NCBI RefSeq assembly: GCF_016597815.1
Contig: NZ_VCHA01000002.1
Span: 1-64,000, forward strand
Origin: Marinobacter sp. DY40_1A1
GTDB taxonomy: Bacteria > Pseudomonadota > Gammaproteobacteria > Pseudomonadales > Oleiphilaceae
Direction of reading: 5' to 3'
Length of the DNA: 64,000 nt
The number at the start of each line of letters is the position of its first letter. Position 1 is the first letter of the stretch. Position numbers and translations under genes: made by a program. This document shows positions 17,552 through 25,943 of this stretch, one piece after another. The notes beneath the pieces were generated by a model. The model did no database searches and was not told where the DNA came from. It saw nothing but the letters and a program-made list of their open reading frames with translations.

Positions 17552-18772
17552 CTACCAGATTATGGCAATGTCGTCTCGCTGAATGTTTACCTGCCCACCC
17601 AGGCTGGGCATATTGCCATTGCTGAAGTCCGGATGAACATTATTCAGGGTGACTGTCACCTGGCTGTCGCTCAATTCAGGCGTCCCTCCCAGGGAATCAA
17701 AATACCGGGCACTGCGATACAAATGCAGCTCATCACCCGGCCTCAGGCCAGCGGTTGCACCTGAAGCCAGTGTTACCTGCTGACCATCTACCCGGGTAAT
17801 GCGGGCCATAAACGGCTGGCATGCCAATGCTTCGGTGACTGCCTGAGTCATGTCACCCAGAACACCAGCAACCGCCTTTCCATATTGGGTTTTTCGAAAT
17901 CCTTCTGAGCCAAACCCTGTAGAACTGCCCACGCTCCCATTCCAGTCCGCGGCCGCCTCAAAACGTTGCTGATAGACAGGCGAACCGCTAAAGCCATCGA
18001 GAACCACCAGATCCACTGCAAACCGCCGGCGCTTATCGACGGCACCAATACCTCTTTGCATCTTGTCCAGAACCGATGTGCCCCACGCCGTAGGGTCTGC
18101 AACGCCAAGATCCCGGATAACGCCCGTGACAACAAACTGAGCACCCATTTCACGGGCTACCTGAATCACATTGGTTAGGCGATTACTACCCTGCTGCAAC
18201 GTTGGCGCGTTCAACAGATCGGGGAACAGACGGGAGGTAGAGGCGGAAAGCACCTGCAAATTTCCAGCTTCCCGCAAACCTTGCTGCAACAACTGCGGCA
18301 GAACTTCACCAGCATCATCAATGCGCCCTACACGGGCCTGCTCAGGGTATAGAAGCGGAAACCCGGTTACTGCCACCCGCTTCCTCAAACGCCCGGAGTC
18401 TCCGCCGTCACAACTGGCATCACCGGCAGAAATATCCCCCCGTACGGTCACACGCATAAGATTGCCAATGCGGTGCTCATCAATCACTTTAACATTCCGC
18501 GCCCTCGCACTGGAGGCCAGGCGCATTCTGGACTCGGTAAGAACACCGTTTTCCATGGTATCTCTGGTACTAACCTGCGCCTCATACTGAAGAGCGAGAT
18601 CACGCATGGCCGCATTACGGGCCTCTGCACGGGCAGTCGCGAGGTCCTCGTTATGGATGCTGGCGTGGCCCACACCTTCCAGAACAACCGCCTGAGCGCT
18701 GGCAATAAGCATCAGCGGCGTCAACGCACACCAAAGCGCCAAGCGAAAAAACTGCTTCATAAACCCGCGCAT
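17552..18772 (-). CDS. flgT: Flagellar assembly protein FlgT
   Basis: A periplasmic protein of about 406 residues with a signal peptide ending near ASAQA. FlgT forms the H-ring around the basal body of the polar flagellum in Vibrio and relatives. The N-terminal domain has the typical EGVGHASIHNEDLATARAEARNAAM pattern split over its first strand and helix; the middle domain includes KRVAVTGFPLLYPEQ and FVVTGVIRDLG; the C-terminal SH3-like part has ITRVDGQQVTLASG and LRPGDELHLYR. The start at 18772 is chosen for GGGAA upstream and to begin at the signal peptide; 18760 is an alternative. It follows flgP by 83 bases. No other flagellar genes are near. Confidence 0.8.
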   Translation of the reverse strand: MRGFMKQFFRLALWCALTPLMLIASAQAVVLEGVGHASIHNEDLATARAEARNAAMRDLALQYEAQVSTRDTMENGVLTESRMRLASSARARNVKVIDEHRIGNLMRVTVRGDISAGDASCDGGDSGRLRKRVAVTGFPLLYPEQARVGRIDDAGEVLPQLLQQGLREAGNLQVLSASTSRLFPDLLNAPTLQQGSNRLTNVIQVAREMGAQFVVTGVIRDLGVADPTAWGTSVLDKMQRGIGAVDKRRRFAVDLVVLDGFSGSPVYQQRFEAAADWNGSVGSSTGFGSEGFRKTQYGKAVAGVLGDMTQAVTEALACQPFMARITRVDGQQVTLASGATAGLRPGDELHLYRSARYFDSLGGTPELSDSQVTVTLNNVHPDFSNGNMPSLGGQVNIQRDDIAIIW

Positions 18773-18855
18773 CTTTTCATTCCCGCATTTCCAAATGTGC
18801 CACGCTTCCAAGGCCTCTACACCAGTATCCCTATAATCAAACCCCGATGGCGACA

Positions 18856-19404
18856 TTAGTCGAGATAGTACAGGGAATCCACGTTCTTGCTCTGAACATC
18901 ACCAACACTGTCGTTGTATCTGGGCATAGGTATCGGACACAAATCCTGCACCTGATCGGCATCTACTTTCGACACGCAAGCCCGGAAACGTGGTTCCAGC
19001 TTCAGCTCCATTACCGTTTCGACAACGCCGTCGCTATGTTCGTTAACAGCAACCATTTTTGCGCCACGAATGTAGCTATCCACGTATGTTCGAAAACTAT
19101 CATTTCGTAGAACAAAGTCGTTTACTGTAGAGCTGCCATAGACGACCGTGCCATACACTCGCTCAGCGAGGTTCCTGTAGGCATCCATCTGGGAGGCCCG
19201 GCGCGCCATCAAACGCTTACGCGTGTTGAGGCGATCTTTACTGGCGTCTTCATAAGTTCCAAAACCGCTTACGCGCACGGTTATAGGCTCCAGCCTGGGT
19301 TCGCTTTGTGCTTTACTCTTCTCACTATCCCGGTGCCCACCAACAGGCGCACAGGCCGCCAGTATGAAAGCCAAAAAAGGAACTGTTATCCAGCGAATGG
19401 CCAT
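18856..19404 (-). CDS. flgP: LPP20-family lipoprotein FlgP
   Basis: A 182-residue outer-membrane lipoprotein with lipobox LAAC near residue 18. The LPP20 domain covers about residues 60-155 with RRASQMDAYRNLAERVYG and VYGSSTVNDFVLRNDSFRTYVDSYIRGAK. FlgP forms rings or discs with FlgT in Vibrio and Campylobacter flagellar motors. Adjacent flgT on the same strand supports the name. The flgO gene, usual partner in Vibrio, is not here. GGAG stands about nine bases before the ATG. Confidence 0.8.
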   Translation of the reverse strand: MAIRWITVPFLAFILAACAPVGGHRDSEKSKAQSEPRLEPITVRVSGFGTYEDASKDRLNTRKRLMARRASQMDAYRNLAERVYGTVVYGSSTVNDFVLRNDSFRTYVDSYIRGAKMVAVNEHSDGVVETVMELKLEPRFRACVSKVDADQVQDLCPIPMPRYNDSVGDVQSKNVDSLYYLD

Positions 19405-19663
19405 TATCTTGTCTCCAGAATTCGTTTCAGCTAACCATTACCGGAAACCATGAAAAAATCGCGCCAGCTTTTCTAACACACTGATTGAATGGATTTTATT
19501 GAACAAAGCTACAATACAGCCCGCTAAACCGGCAAATAACTGCCTCCGCTTACATATCAAAAACAAACCGTTACCGGTTATGCCGTGTTCCCGTACGCAT
19601 ATTGATCTAACCTTTCAGTACTCTCATTGTTCATAGAAACACACTTATCTCCAAGGTACCGAA

Positions 19664-20923
19664 ATGCATCAATATCGCCTGTCCAGATTGTTCATTGCCG
19701 TGGGACTGTCCCTTGCAACTTCCTCAGCGCTCGCCAGTCCGCAGTCGTTTATGTCTTCACGCTCCTTTGCAATGGGTGGCACCGGGGTGGCTATTGCGCA
19801 TCCGGCTTCCGCCACGTCTGCAAACCCCGCAATGATGGCTGCAGACCAGCACGACTGGGCAGATGATTTCGGCCTCACGCTGCCGTCTGTCAACGTGCGG
19901 GTTGCGGATGAAGAAGAAACCATTGATCAGATTGATGATATCCAGGACTCAATTGACGGGCTTGAGAGCGCCATCAGCTTTAACAATTCAACCGAAACTA
20001 AAAAGCAGGCGGGGCAGTTGCGTGAACAACTTGCCGGATTTGATAGAGACACCGTCCGAGGCAACCTCGGCCTTGGCTTTGCTGTTGCCGTTCCCGGAAA
20101 GACAATTTCCATGGGTGTGTTCACCAACGGCAATCTGACTGCAACAGCCAGGGGAGAGTACGACGAAAGTGACGACGCAATACTGGCAGACATAGAAGAC
20201 GGCACGGTAACCTCTCTCCCTGGTGGCACTCTGACGTTAAATTCCCGCGGTAAGGTCCTTGCTTCAGCGGTGATAGAGGCAGGCATAAGCTTTGCTCACG
20301 CGTTGGAGCTGAGTAATGGTGAATCTCTCCAGCTGGGTTTTTCCCCAAAATACGTAAAGCTACAAACGTTTCAATACACGGAAACCGTTTCCGGTTTTGA
20401 TGACAACGATTTCGACAGTGATGAGTCCCAAACTGAAAAGAGCGGCTTTAACCTCGATATAGGTGCTGCTTATGCGTTCGGAGATGAAAAGCAGTGGAAC
20501 GCAGGAATCCTGGTAAAAAACCTGATTCCCATGAAGCTCGACTCCGCTGCAAGCCGGGCGGATCTTGGAGAGGAAGTACGCACTCTGAAACTCAACCCCA
20601 TGGCAACCGTCGGCATCGCTCATAAGAGCGACTATCACGTTGTGACTGCAGAGGTGGATCTCACCAAAAAAGAAGCCTTTGGCTTTGAAGATGACACCCA
20701 GTGGCTCGCCTTGGGTGCAGAGTTCGACGCGTTCCGTTACGCACAGCTTCGCGCGGGTGTTCGTTACAACCTTGCAAGCAACAATGACAACGACGGCATT
20801 GCCGAGGAAACCCAGTTCACAGCTGGCCTGGGAGTCAATCTGTTAGGCGTTCGCTTTGATCTTGGCGCCCTGTTTAGCGATGCGGATATCGGCGCATCTC
20901 TGGAGCTTGGCACAGCATTCTGA
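19664..20923 (+). CDS. TraF-like outer-membrane beta-barrel protein
   Basis: A 419-residue exported protein: signal peptide to SALAS, then FMSSRSFAMGGTGVAIAHPASATSANPAMMA, the FadL/OmpP1-like beginning of the TraF_2 family (PF13729). Alternating hydrophobic strands fill the rest and the chain ends with LGTAF, an aromatic C-terminal residue as expected for assembly by Bam. A helical acidic segment (about residues 85-130) is an insertion in the barrel. Despite the family name 'conjugal transfer protein TraF', no conjugation gene is nearby, so a transport or structural role in the outer membrane is more likely. Substrate unknown. Confidence 0.7.
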   Translation: MHQYRLSRLFIAVGLSLATSSALASPQSFMSSRSFAMGGTGVAIAHPASATSANPAMMAADQHDWADDFGLTLPSVNVRVADEEETIDQIDDIQDSIDGLESAISFNNSTETKKQAGQLREQLAGFDRDTVRGNLGLGFAVAVPGKTISMGVFTNGNLTATARGEYDESDDAILADIEDGTVTSLPGGTLTLNSRGKVLASAVIEAGISFAHALELSNGESLQLGFSPKYVKLQTFQYTETVSGFDDNDFDSDESQTEKSGFNLDIGAAYAFGDEKQWNAGILVKNLIPMKLDSAASRADLGEEVRTLKLNPMATVGIAHKSDYHVVTAEVDLTKKEAFGFEDDTQWLALGAEFDAFRYAQLRAGVRYNLASNNDNDGIAEETQFTAGLGVNLLGVRFDLGALFSDADIGASLELGTAF

Positions 20924-20946
20924 TTATTGTTCGAGCACTTCTTTCG

Positions 20947-21012
20947 GTGTCAGGCGAACCCACCAGACTATACAGGTTTGCCTGACACGCCCGGGAAACG
21001 GATAATTCCCGG
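20947..21012 (+). terminator. Two tandem stem-loops after the TraF-like gene
   Basis: GTGTCAGGCGAACC (20947-20960) pairs with GGTTTGCCTGACAC (20975-20988) at 13 of 14 positions. A second hairpin CCGGGAA/TTCCCGG spans 20991-21012. There is no U-run, so termination, if any, is likely factor-dependent; they may also protect the upstream mRNA. Confidence 0.5.
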
Positions 21013-21041
21013 ATACTTCTCGGAAAGGAACCGAACCCTCC

Positions 21042-22163
21042 ATGCAAACCTATCTGGTTGGCGGCGCTGTTCGCGACGAACTACTGGGCCTGAAAGTTAA
21101 AGATCGGGACTGGGTGGTTGTTGGTGCAACCCCGGAACAAATGCTCGCCCGTGGATTTACCCAGGTAGGATCAGACTTCCCTGTATTCCTGCACCCCAAA
21201 ACACATGAGGAATATGCCCTCGCTCGCACCGAGCGCAAACAGGGCCACGGTTATCACGGCTTCTCGGTTTACAGTGCTCCTGATGTCACGCTGGAAGAAG
21301 ATCTGTTACGCAGGGACCTCACCATCAACGCCATGGCGCGCTCCGAACAGGGCGAGCTGAGCGACCCCTTTGATGGGCGCAAAGACCTTGAAGCACGAGA
21401 GTTGCGACATGTTTCAATGGCGTTCAAAGAAGACCCCCTGAGAATCTTGCGCACTGCACGGTTTGCTGCGCGCTTTCAACCCCTTGGTTTTCGTGTTTGC
21501 GCAGAAACCATGGAACTCATGCGCTCTATGGTTGCCGAGGGCGAGGTGGAACATCTGGTGCCTGAGCGAGTGTGGCAGGAGATTCAGCGAGCCCTGCATG
21601 AAAATAATCCGGCTACGTTCTTTCAGGTGTTGAGAGACTGCGGCGCGCTAGCCGTGTTGATTCCGGAACTTTCCCCTGAGGCGCACTTCAGCGCAGCCAT
21701 TGCTGCCCTGCAACGGGTTCACGCCAGCAATGGCTCAACAGCAGAGCGATTTGCTTCACTGTTATGCGCACTTGACGAGCCTACGGGCACAGCAAGAGCC
21801 AAAGCGTTGAAAGCACCCAACGATTGCCAACAACTGGCCCGCCTGACTATGATTTTCACGCCCGCCATACAGCAGCTCGACCCGCTGCAGCCAGATGCAG
21901 GCGTTTTGCTGAAGCTGCTGGAAAAGGCCGACTTGTGGCGACGACCAGAGCGGTTCGCGCAACTCCTAAATGTACTTGCATGCACTCTTGAACCCGCAAA
22001 TCGGGCAAAACTTGAAGCACTCCAAAATGCGGCAAAAGTTGCGTCAACCGTTGACCCTAAAATACTGATGGAACAAGGCTTCCTGGGCAAAGAACTGGGC
22101 GATGCAATCCGTACCGAGCGTCTTGCGCGTATTAACCAGGCACTAAGCAGCTTACTATCCTGA
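21042..22163 (+). CDS. cca: CCA-adding tRNA nucleotidyltransferase
   Basis: A 373-residue class II nucleotidyltransferase that adds or repairs the CCA end of tRNAs. Present are GGAVRDELLG, catalytic D21 and D23 (DRDW), RRDLTINAMA and the EDPLRILRTARFAARF signature. E. coli Cca has 412 residues with a C-terminal HD phosphohydrolase domain; here the C-terminal part lacks an HD motif and is shorter, so the phosphatase and phosphodiesterase activities should be missing. This HD-less form is common in pseudomonad relatives. The folM gene follows 9 bases later. Confidence 0.92.
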   Translation: MQTYLVGGAVRDELLGLKVKDRDWVVVGATPEQMLARGFTQVGSDFPVFLHPKTHEEYALARTERKQGHGYHGFSVYSAPDVTLEEDLLRRDLTINAMARSEQGELSDPFDGRKDLEARELRHVSMAFKEDPLRILRTARFAARFQPLGFRVCAETMELMRSMVAEGEVEHLVPERVWQEIQRALHENNPATFFQVLRDCGALAVLIPELSPEAHFSAAIAALQRVHASNGSTAERFASLLCALDEPTGTARAKALKAPNDCQQLARLTMIFTPAIQQLDPLQPDAGVLLKLLEKADLWRRPERFAQLLNVLACTLEPANRAKLEALQNAAKVASTVDPKILMEQGFLGKELGDAIRTERLARINQALSSLLS

Positions 22164-22172
22164 GGAACCACC

Positions 22173-22919
22173 ATGCCTGAACATGCGCCTGTCGCCCTGA
22201 TTACCGGTTCTGCCCATCGCCTTGGAGCCCGCACTGCGCAAATACTCCAGGAGCGGGGCTGGAACATCGCTATCCATTATCGTAACCGCGAAGATCAGGC
22301 TCACAGTCTTGCTGAATCAATGAACCAGCAGCGGCCAAACTCTGCCGTCGCACTGCAGGCAGACTTGAGTAACATCACCGACATCAGGCGCTTGGGCACC
22401 GAAGCAGCAGCTCAGTGGGGACGTCTGGATGCACTGGTTAACAACGCATCCGTGTTTTATCCAAACCCAACGCCTGAGGCCACGGAAGACGACTGGGACA
22501 GCATTATGCACACTAACCTGAAGGCGCCATTTTTTCTGCTGCAGGCGTGTCTTCCGGCTTTGCGGGCAAGCTCAGGCAGTGTCGTAAATCTCATTGATAT
22601 CTATAGTGAAAAGCCGCTGGCAGACCACCCACTCTATTGCGCCAGCAAAGCAGGACTCGCGGCACTCACCCGGTCCTGGGCCAAAGACCTGGCCCCAGAG
22701 GTACGGGTAAATGGTGTATCTCCCGGGGCTATCCTCTGGCCAGAGGGCGACGCAGCGGTTGATGTAGGCTACCAAAGTATAATACTGGCCAAAACGCCCC
22801 TTAATCGCACCGGCACTCCGGATGATATAGCCCGCACCATCGTGTTTCTGCTGGCCGAAGCGCCATTTATTACCGGGCAAATCATTTCAGTCGATGGTGG
22901 CAGAAGCCTCAACATGTAG
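22173..22919 (+). CDS. folM: FolM-type pteridine/dihydrofolate reductase (SDR)
   Basis: A 248-residue short-chain dehydrogenase/reductase. The nucleotide loop is TGSAHRLG, with Arg in place of the common Gly, as in pteridine reductases and Fol[11 protein letters not shown] and the YCASKAGL active-site segment with Tyr and Lys follow, and the C-terminus has [11 protein letters not shown]. FolM reduces dihydromonapterin and, weakly, dihydrofolate with NADPH. It overlaps nothing and is tightly coupled to cca, an arrangement often seen with folate genes in gammaproteobacteria. Confidence 0.85.
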   Translation: MPEHAPVALITGSAHRLGARTAQILQERGWNIAIHYRNREDQAHSLAESMNQQRPNSAVALQADLSNITDIRRLGTEAAAQWGRLDALVNNASVFYPNPTPEATEDDWDSIMHTNLKAPFFLLQACLPALRASSGSVVNLIDIYSEKPLADHPLYCASKAGLAALTRSWAKDLAPEVRVNGVSPGAILWPEGDAAVDVGYQSIILAKTPLNRTGTPDDIARTIVFLLAEAPFITGQIISVDGGRSLNM

Positions 22920-22998
22920 GCCGAGGGTTGGGCCTACGCTTTTGCCCGCTTGTCCTTTCCGGCTACAATGCGGCAAACTTTTAAAACGGAGAACTCTC

Positions 22999-24177
22999 AT
23001 GCGTGATGTCGTCATCGTTGCCGCTCGGCGTACAGCTATTGGAGCATTTGGCGGAGGCCTTTCCAGCCTTCGTGCGGATCAGCTCGGCGCCGCTGTTATT
23101 AAAGCACTGCTGGAAGAAACCGGTGTTGCCGGCAACCAGCTCGATGAAGTTGTTCTGGGCCAGGTTCTGACCGCAGGTTCTGGCCAGAACCCGGCACGCC
23201 AGTCGGCGATCAATGCCGGCCTTCCCAATTCTGTCCCGGCCATAACCATCAACAAAGTATGCGGCTCTGGCCTCAAAGCTGTTCACATGGCGGTTCAGGC
23301 GATTCGCTGTGGCGATGCCGAGATAGTGATTGCCGGCGGACAAGAAAACATGAGCCAGGCACCCCACGTTCTGCCCAACAGCCGCAATGGCCAGCGCATG
23401 GGCAACTGGACCATGATCGATACCATGGTTACCGATGGTCTTTGGGACGCCTTTAACGACTACCACATGGGCATCACTGCTGAAAATATTGTTGAGAAGT
23501 ACAACATCAGCCGCGAAGAACAGGACGAGTTCGCAGCAGCCTCCCAACAAAAGGCAGTTGCAGCCAGAGAAGCCGGTCGCTTTGATGGTGAAATCGTGCC
23601 GGTGTCCATTCCTCAGCGGAAAGGCGATCCAATCGTTATCAGCAAGGACGAAGGGCCCCGCGATGGCGTAACCGGCGAAGGCCTGGGCAAACTGCGCCCG
23701 GCGTTCAAAAAGGACGGCACGGTGACCGCAGGTAATGCATCATCCCTGAATGATGGCGCAGCAGCGGTCATGGTGTGCAGTGCTGAAAAAGCAAAAGAGC
23801 TGGGCCTGACCCCGCTGGCAACCATCAAAGCCCACGCCAATGCCGGCGTTGACCCGACCATCATGGGAACCGGCCCAATCCCCGCCAGCCAGCGCTGCCT
23901 GAAACTGGCCGGCTGGAGCGTTGATGATCTGGATCTGGTTGAAGCCAACGAAGCCTTTGCTGCCCAGGCTATCTCTGTAAACCGGGAAATGGGTTGGGAT
24001 ACCAGCAAAGTAAACGTCAACGGCGGCGCTATTGCTCTGGGCCACCCCATTGGTGCTTCTGGCTGCCGCATACTGGTTTCACTTTTGCACGAAATGGTAC
24101 GCCGTGATGCGCACAAAGGTCTGGCGACTCTGTGCATCGGTGGCGGCATGGGCGTTGCCCTTGCAGTCGAGCGCTAA
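22999..24177 (+). CDS. Acetyl-CoA C-acetyltransferase (thiolase)
   Basis: A 392-residue biosynthetic-type thiolase (PhaA/AtoB group) that condenses two acetyl-CoA or cleaves acetoacetyl-CoA. The nucleophile is C88 ([11 protein letters not shown]), with H349 (LGHPIGASG) and C379 (TLCIGGGMG) completing the active site. The start at 22999 gives the family N-terminus [15 protein letters not shown] with GGAG upstream; a longer frame from 22894 is inside folM. The gene is alone rather than in a pha or fatty acid degradation operon, so polyhydroxyalkanoate, ketone body or amino acid catabolism remain possible. Confidence 0.92.
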   Translation: MRDVVIVAARRTAIGAFGGGLSSLRADQLGAAVIKALLEETGVAGNQLDEVVLGQVLTAGSGQNPARQSAINAGLPNSVPAITINKVCGSGLKAVHMAVQAIRCGDAEIVIAGGQENMSQAPHVLPNSRNGQRMGNWTMIDTMVTDGLWDAFNDYHMGITAENIVEKYNISREEQDEFAAASQQKAVAAREAGRFDGEIVPVSIPQRKGDPIVISKDEGPRDGVTGEGLGKLRPAFKKDGTVTAGNASSLNDGAAAVMVCSAEKAKELGLTPLATIKAHANAGVDPTIMGTGPIPASQRCLKLAGWSVDDLDLVEANEAFAAQAISVNREMGWDTSKVNVNGGAIALGHPIGASGCRILVSLLHEMVRRDAHKGLATLCIGGGMGVALAVER

Positions 24178-24183
24178 AGCCGA

Positions 24184-24660
24184 ATGCTGAATGTGGTGCT
24201 GTACGAGCCGGAGATTCCACCCAATACGGGCAATATCATCCGGCTCTGCGCCAATACCGGCTGCAACCTGCATCTGATTGAGCCTCTGGGATTCACTCTG
24301 GAGGACAAGCAGATGCGGCGTGCCGGGCTCGACTACAGCGAATACGCCACGGTAAAAGTGCACAAAAACTATCAGGCGTTCCTCGACAGTGAGGAGCCTC
24401 GGCGCCTGTTTGGCCTCACCACAAAAGGCCACCGTTACTACCACCAGGTGGCCTATCAGGAAGGCGACTACCTGATGTTCGGCCCGGAAACCCGTGGCCT
24501 TCCAGAAGATGTACTCGAAGGATTATCTGCAGAGCATTGCCTGAAGGTACCTATGTGCCCGAATAGCCGAAGCCTCAACCTTTCCAACACCGCCGCTCTA
24601 GTGGTTTACGAAGCCTGGAGGCAACTGGGCTTTGAGGGCTCACCAGGCAGCACCTCATAA
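24184..24660 (+). CDS. trmL: tRNA (cytidine(34)-2'-O)-methyltransferase TrmL
   Basis: A 158-residue SPOUT-fold methyltransferase that modifies the wobble position of tRNA-Leu species. It starts [19 protein letters not shown], the family signature, and the knot region holds [10 protein letters not shown] and [18 protein letters not shown]. Six bases after the thiolase stop, and followed by a strong bidirectional terminator. Confidence 0.93.
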   Translation: MLNVVLYEPEIPPNTGNIIRLCANTGCNLHLIEPLGFTLEDKQMRRAGLDYSEYATVKVHKNYQAFLDSEEPRRLFGLTTKGHRYYHQVAYQEGDYLMFGPETRGLPEDVLEGLSAEHCLKVPMCPNSRSLNLSNTAALVVYEAWRQLGFEGSPGSTS

Positions 24661-24662
24661 AC

Positions 24663-24691
24663 AAAAAACCCGGCAGTTGCCGGGTTTTTTT
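24663..24691. terminator. Bidirectional rho-independent terminator
   Basis: Arms of 13 bases (24663-24675 and 24678-24690), AAAAAACCCGGCA and its complement, flank a two-base loop. A-run on one side and T-run on the other let it end both trmL (rightward) and secB (leftward) transcripts. Confidence 0.92.
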
Positions 24692-24714
24692 GCAGTCAGG
24701 GTAGAGCAACACTC

Positions 24715-25218
24715 TTAGTGAGTTTTCTGCTCGGCACCGGCTTCACCGGCGGCCTCTTCCTGCTTGCGCTGCAATGCCTGAGCGTAGATAGCATCGAAGT
24801 TAACAGGCGCCAGCATCAATGCCGGGAAGCTGCCCTTGTTAACAACACCATCAATTGCTTCACGGGCATAGGGGAACAGAATAGTGGGGCAATAGGCACC
24901 CAGCATCTGGCCAAGCTGCGGCCCGTCAATACCTGAAACAAGGAAAACACCCGCCTGCTGAATCTCGACAATGTAAGCAACCTTGTCGTCAATTTTCGCC
25001 GTAACGGTCAGCGACAAAACCACTTCATACTGGTTATCACTTACTTTTGTGTGAGCGGTGTTGAGATCCAGATTTACATGGGGCTTCCACTGCTCCTGAA
25101 ATACCACCGGTGAATTCGGGGACTCAAAAGACAGATCCTTCACGTAGATACGCTGAAGAGCAAACTGAGCTTGGTTCTGGTTTTCGTTGCCTGCGGCGGC
25201 TTGCGGATTCTCAGCCAT
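24715..25218 (-). CDS. secB: Protein-export chaperone SecB
   Basis: A 167-residue homotetrameric chaperone that holds preproteins unfolded and delivers them to SecA. The core matches the family: FALQRIYVKDLSFESPNSP, then PHVNLDLNTAHTKVSDNQYEVVLSLTVTA, and FLVSGIDGPQLGQMLGAYCPTILFPYAREAI. Length is typical (155 in E. coli) with an acidic C-terminal tail. In many gammaproteobacteria grxC sits between yibN and secB; here the 152 bases between them contain no such gene. Confidence 0.95.
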   Translation of the reverse strand: MAENPQAAAGNENQNQAQFALQRIYVKDLSFESPNSPVVFQEQWKPHVNLDLNTAHTKVSDNQYEVVLSLTVTAKIDDKVAYIVEIQQAGVFLVSGIDGPQLGQMLGAYCPTILFPYAREAIDGVVNKGSFPALMLAPVNFDAIYAQALQRKQEEAAGEAGAEQKTH

Positions 25219-25370
25219 GTTAAGTCCTTTTGCTTTAGTAGGGAGTCGTAGAGAGGGCTCGGGGCCCGTTGTTATGGTTACATCTGCCGTGACAGTCTAC
25301 TGTCTGGCGTCGATCAGTTATGTGAAACAGTGCGGCAGATCGGCGCGCAGATCAAGTTATGTCGCAGTTT

Positions 25371-25787
25371 CTACTTTTTTACCAGCGGCAAGTTACTGGC
25401 CTTCCAGTCACTAACCCCGCCGTTGAGTCGCACCACATTGGTGAAACCCTCTGCGTTCAGCTGTTTGACGGCCATGGCGGAATGCTGCCCCATTTTGTCC
25501 GCCACAATAATCTGTTTGCTCTTGTGCTTGTTCAGCTCGGCAGCCCGACTTTTGAGACTGCTCAACGGAATATTGACTGAGCCGGTAATGCGGCCCTCGC
25601 CAAACTCTTTGCGGTCACGGATATCAACCACTATGGCTTCGTCCCGGTTGATCAGGCTAACAGCGCCTTGAGCAGAAATCTTGGCTCCACCCCGCCGGGA
25701 CTCCAGCACCAGAATAGCAACAAGAAAAGCCACAAAAAGTGAAGCGAGAACGTAGTGGTTAACGACAAATTCAAACAACCGATCCAT
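25371..25787 (-). CDS. yibN: Membrane-anchored rhodanese-like protein YibN, catalytic Cys lost
   Basis: A 138-residue protein with one N-terminal membrane helix (about residues 10-30) and a rhodanese domain (about 40-135): VVDIRDRKEFGEGRITGSVNIPL, then VADKMGQHSAMAVKQL and LNGGVSDWK. The active-site loop normally reads C-x-x-G; here residue 97 is Asp (VAD97KMG), and the whole protein contains no cysteine, so it cannot be a sulfurtransferase by the usual mechanism. Context (between secB and gpmI) is that of E. coli yibN. It may be a structural or protein-interaction domain at the membrane. Confidence 0.85.
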   Translation of the reverse strand: MDRLFEFVVNHYVLASLFVAFLVAILVLESRRGGAKISAQGAVSLINRDEAIVVDIRDRKEFGEGRITGSVNIPLSSLKSRAAELNKHKSKQIIVADKMGQHSAMAVKQLNAEGFTNVVRLNGGVSDWKASNLPLVKK

Positions 25788-25943
25788 GAGGTTACCCTGA
25801 AAATAAGTTTGGGCGGATTATACACAGCCTGCTCGCCGGACAGAAGGTGACCATACAGGTGACGACTGTGGCCTCAAAGTGTAAAAATGGATAAGCTTCA
25901 CGCCTACTTCTGTAAATTTACTGCAACTCTACCTCCGGACTGA

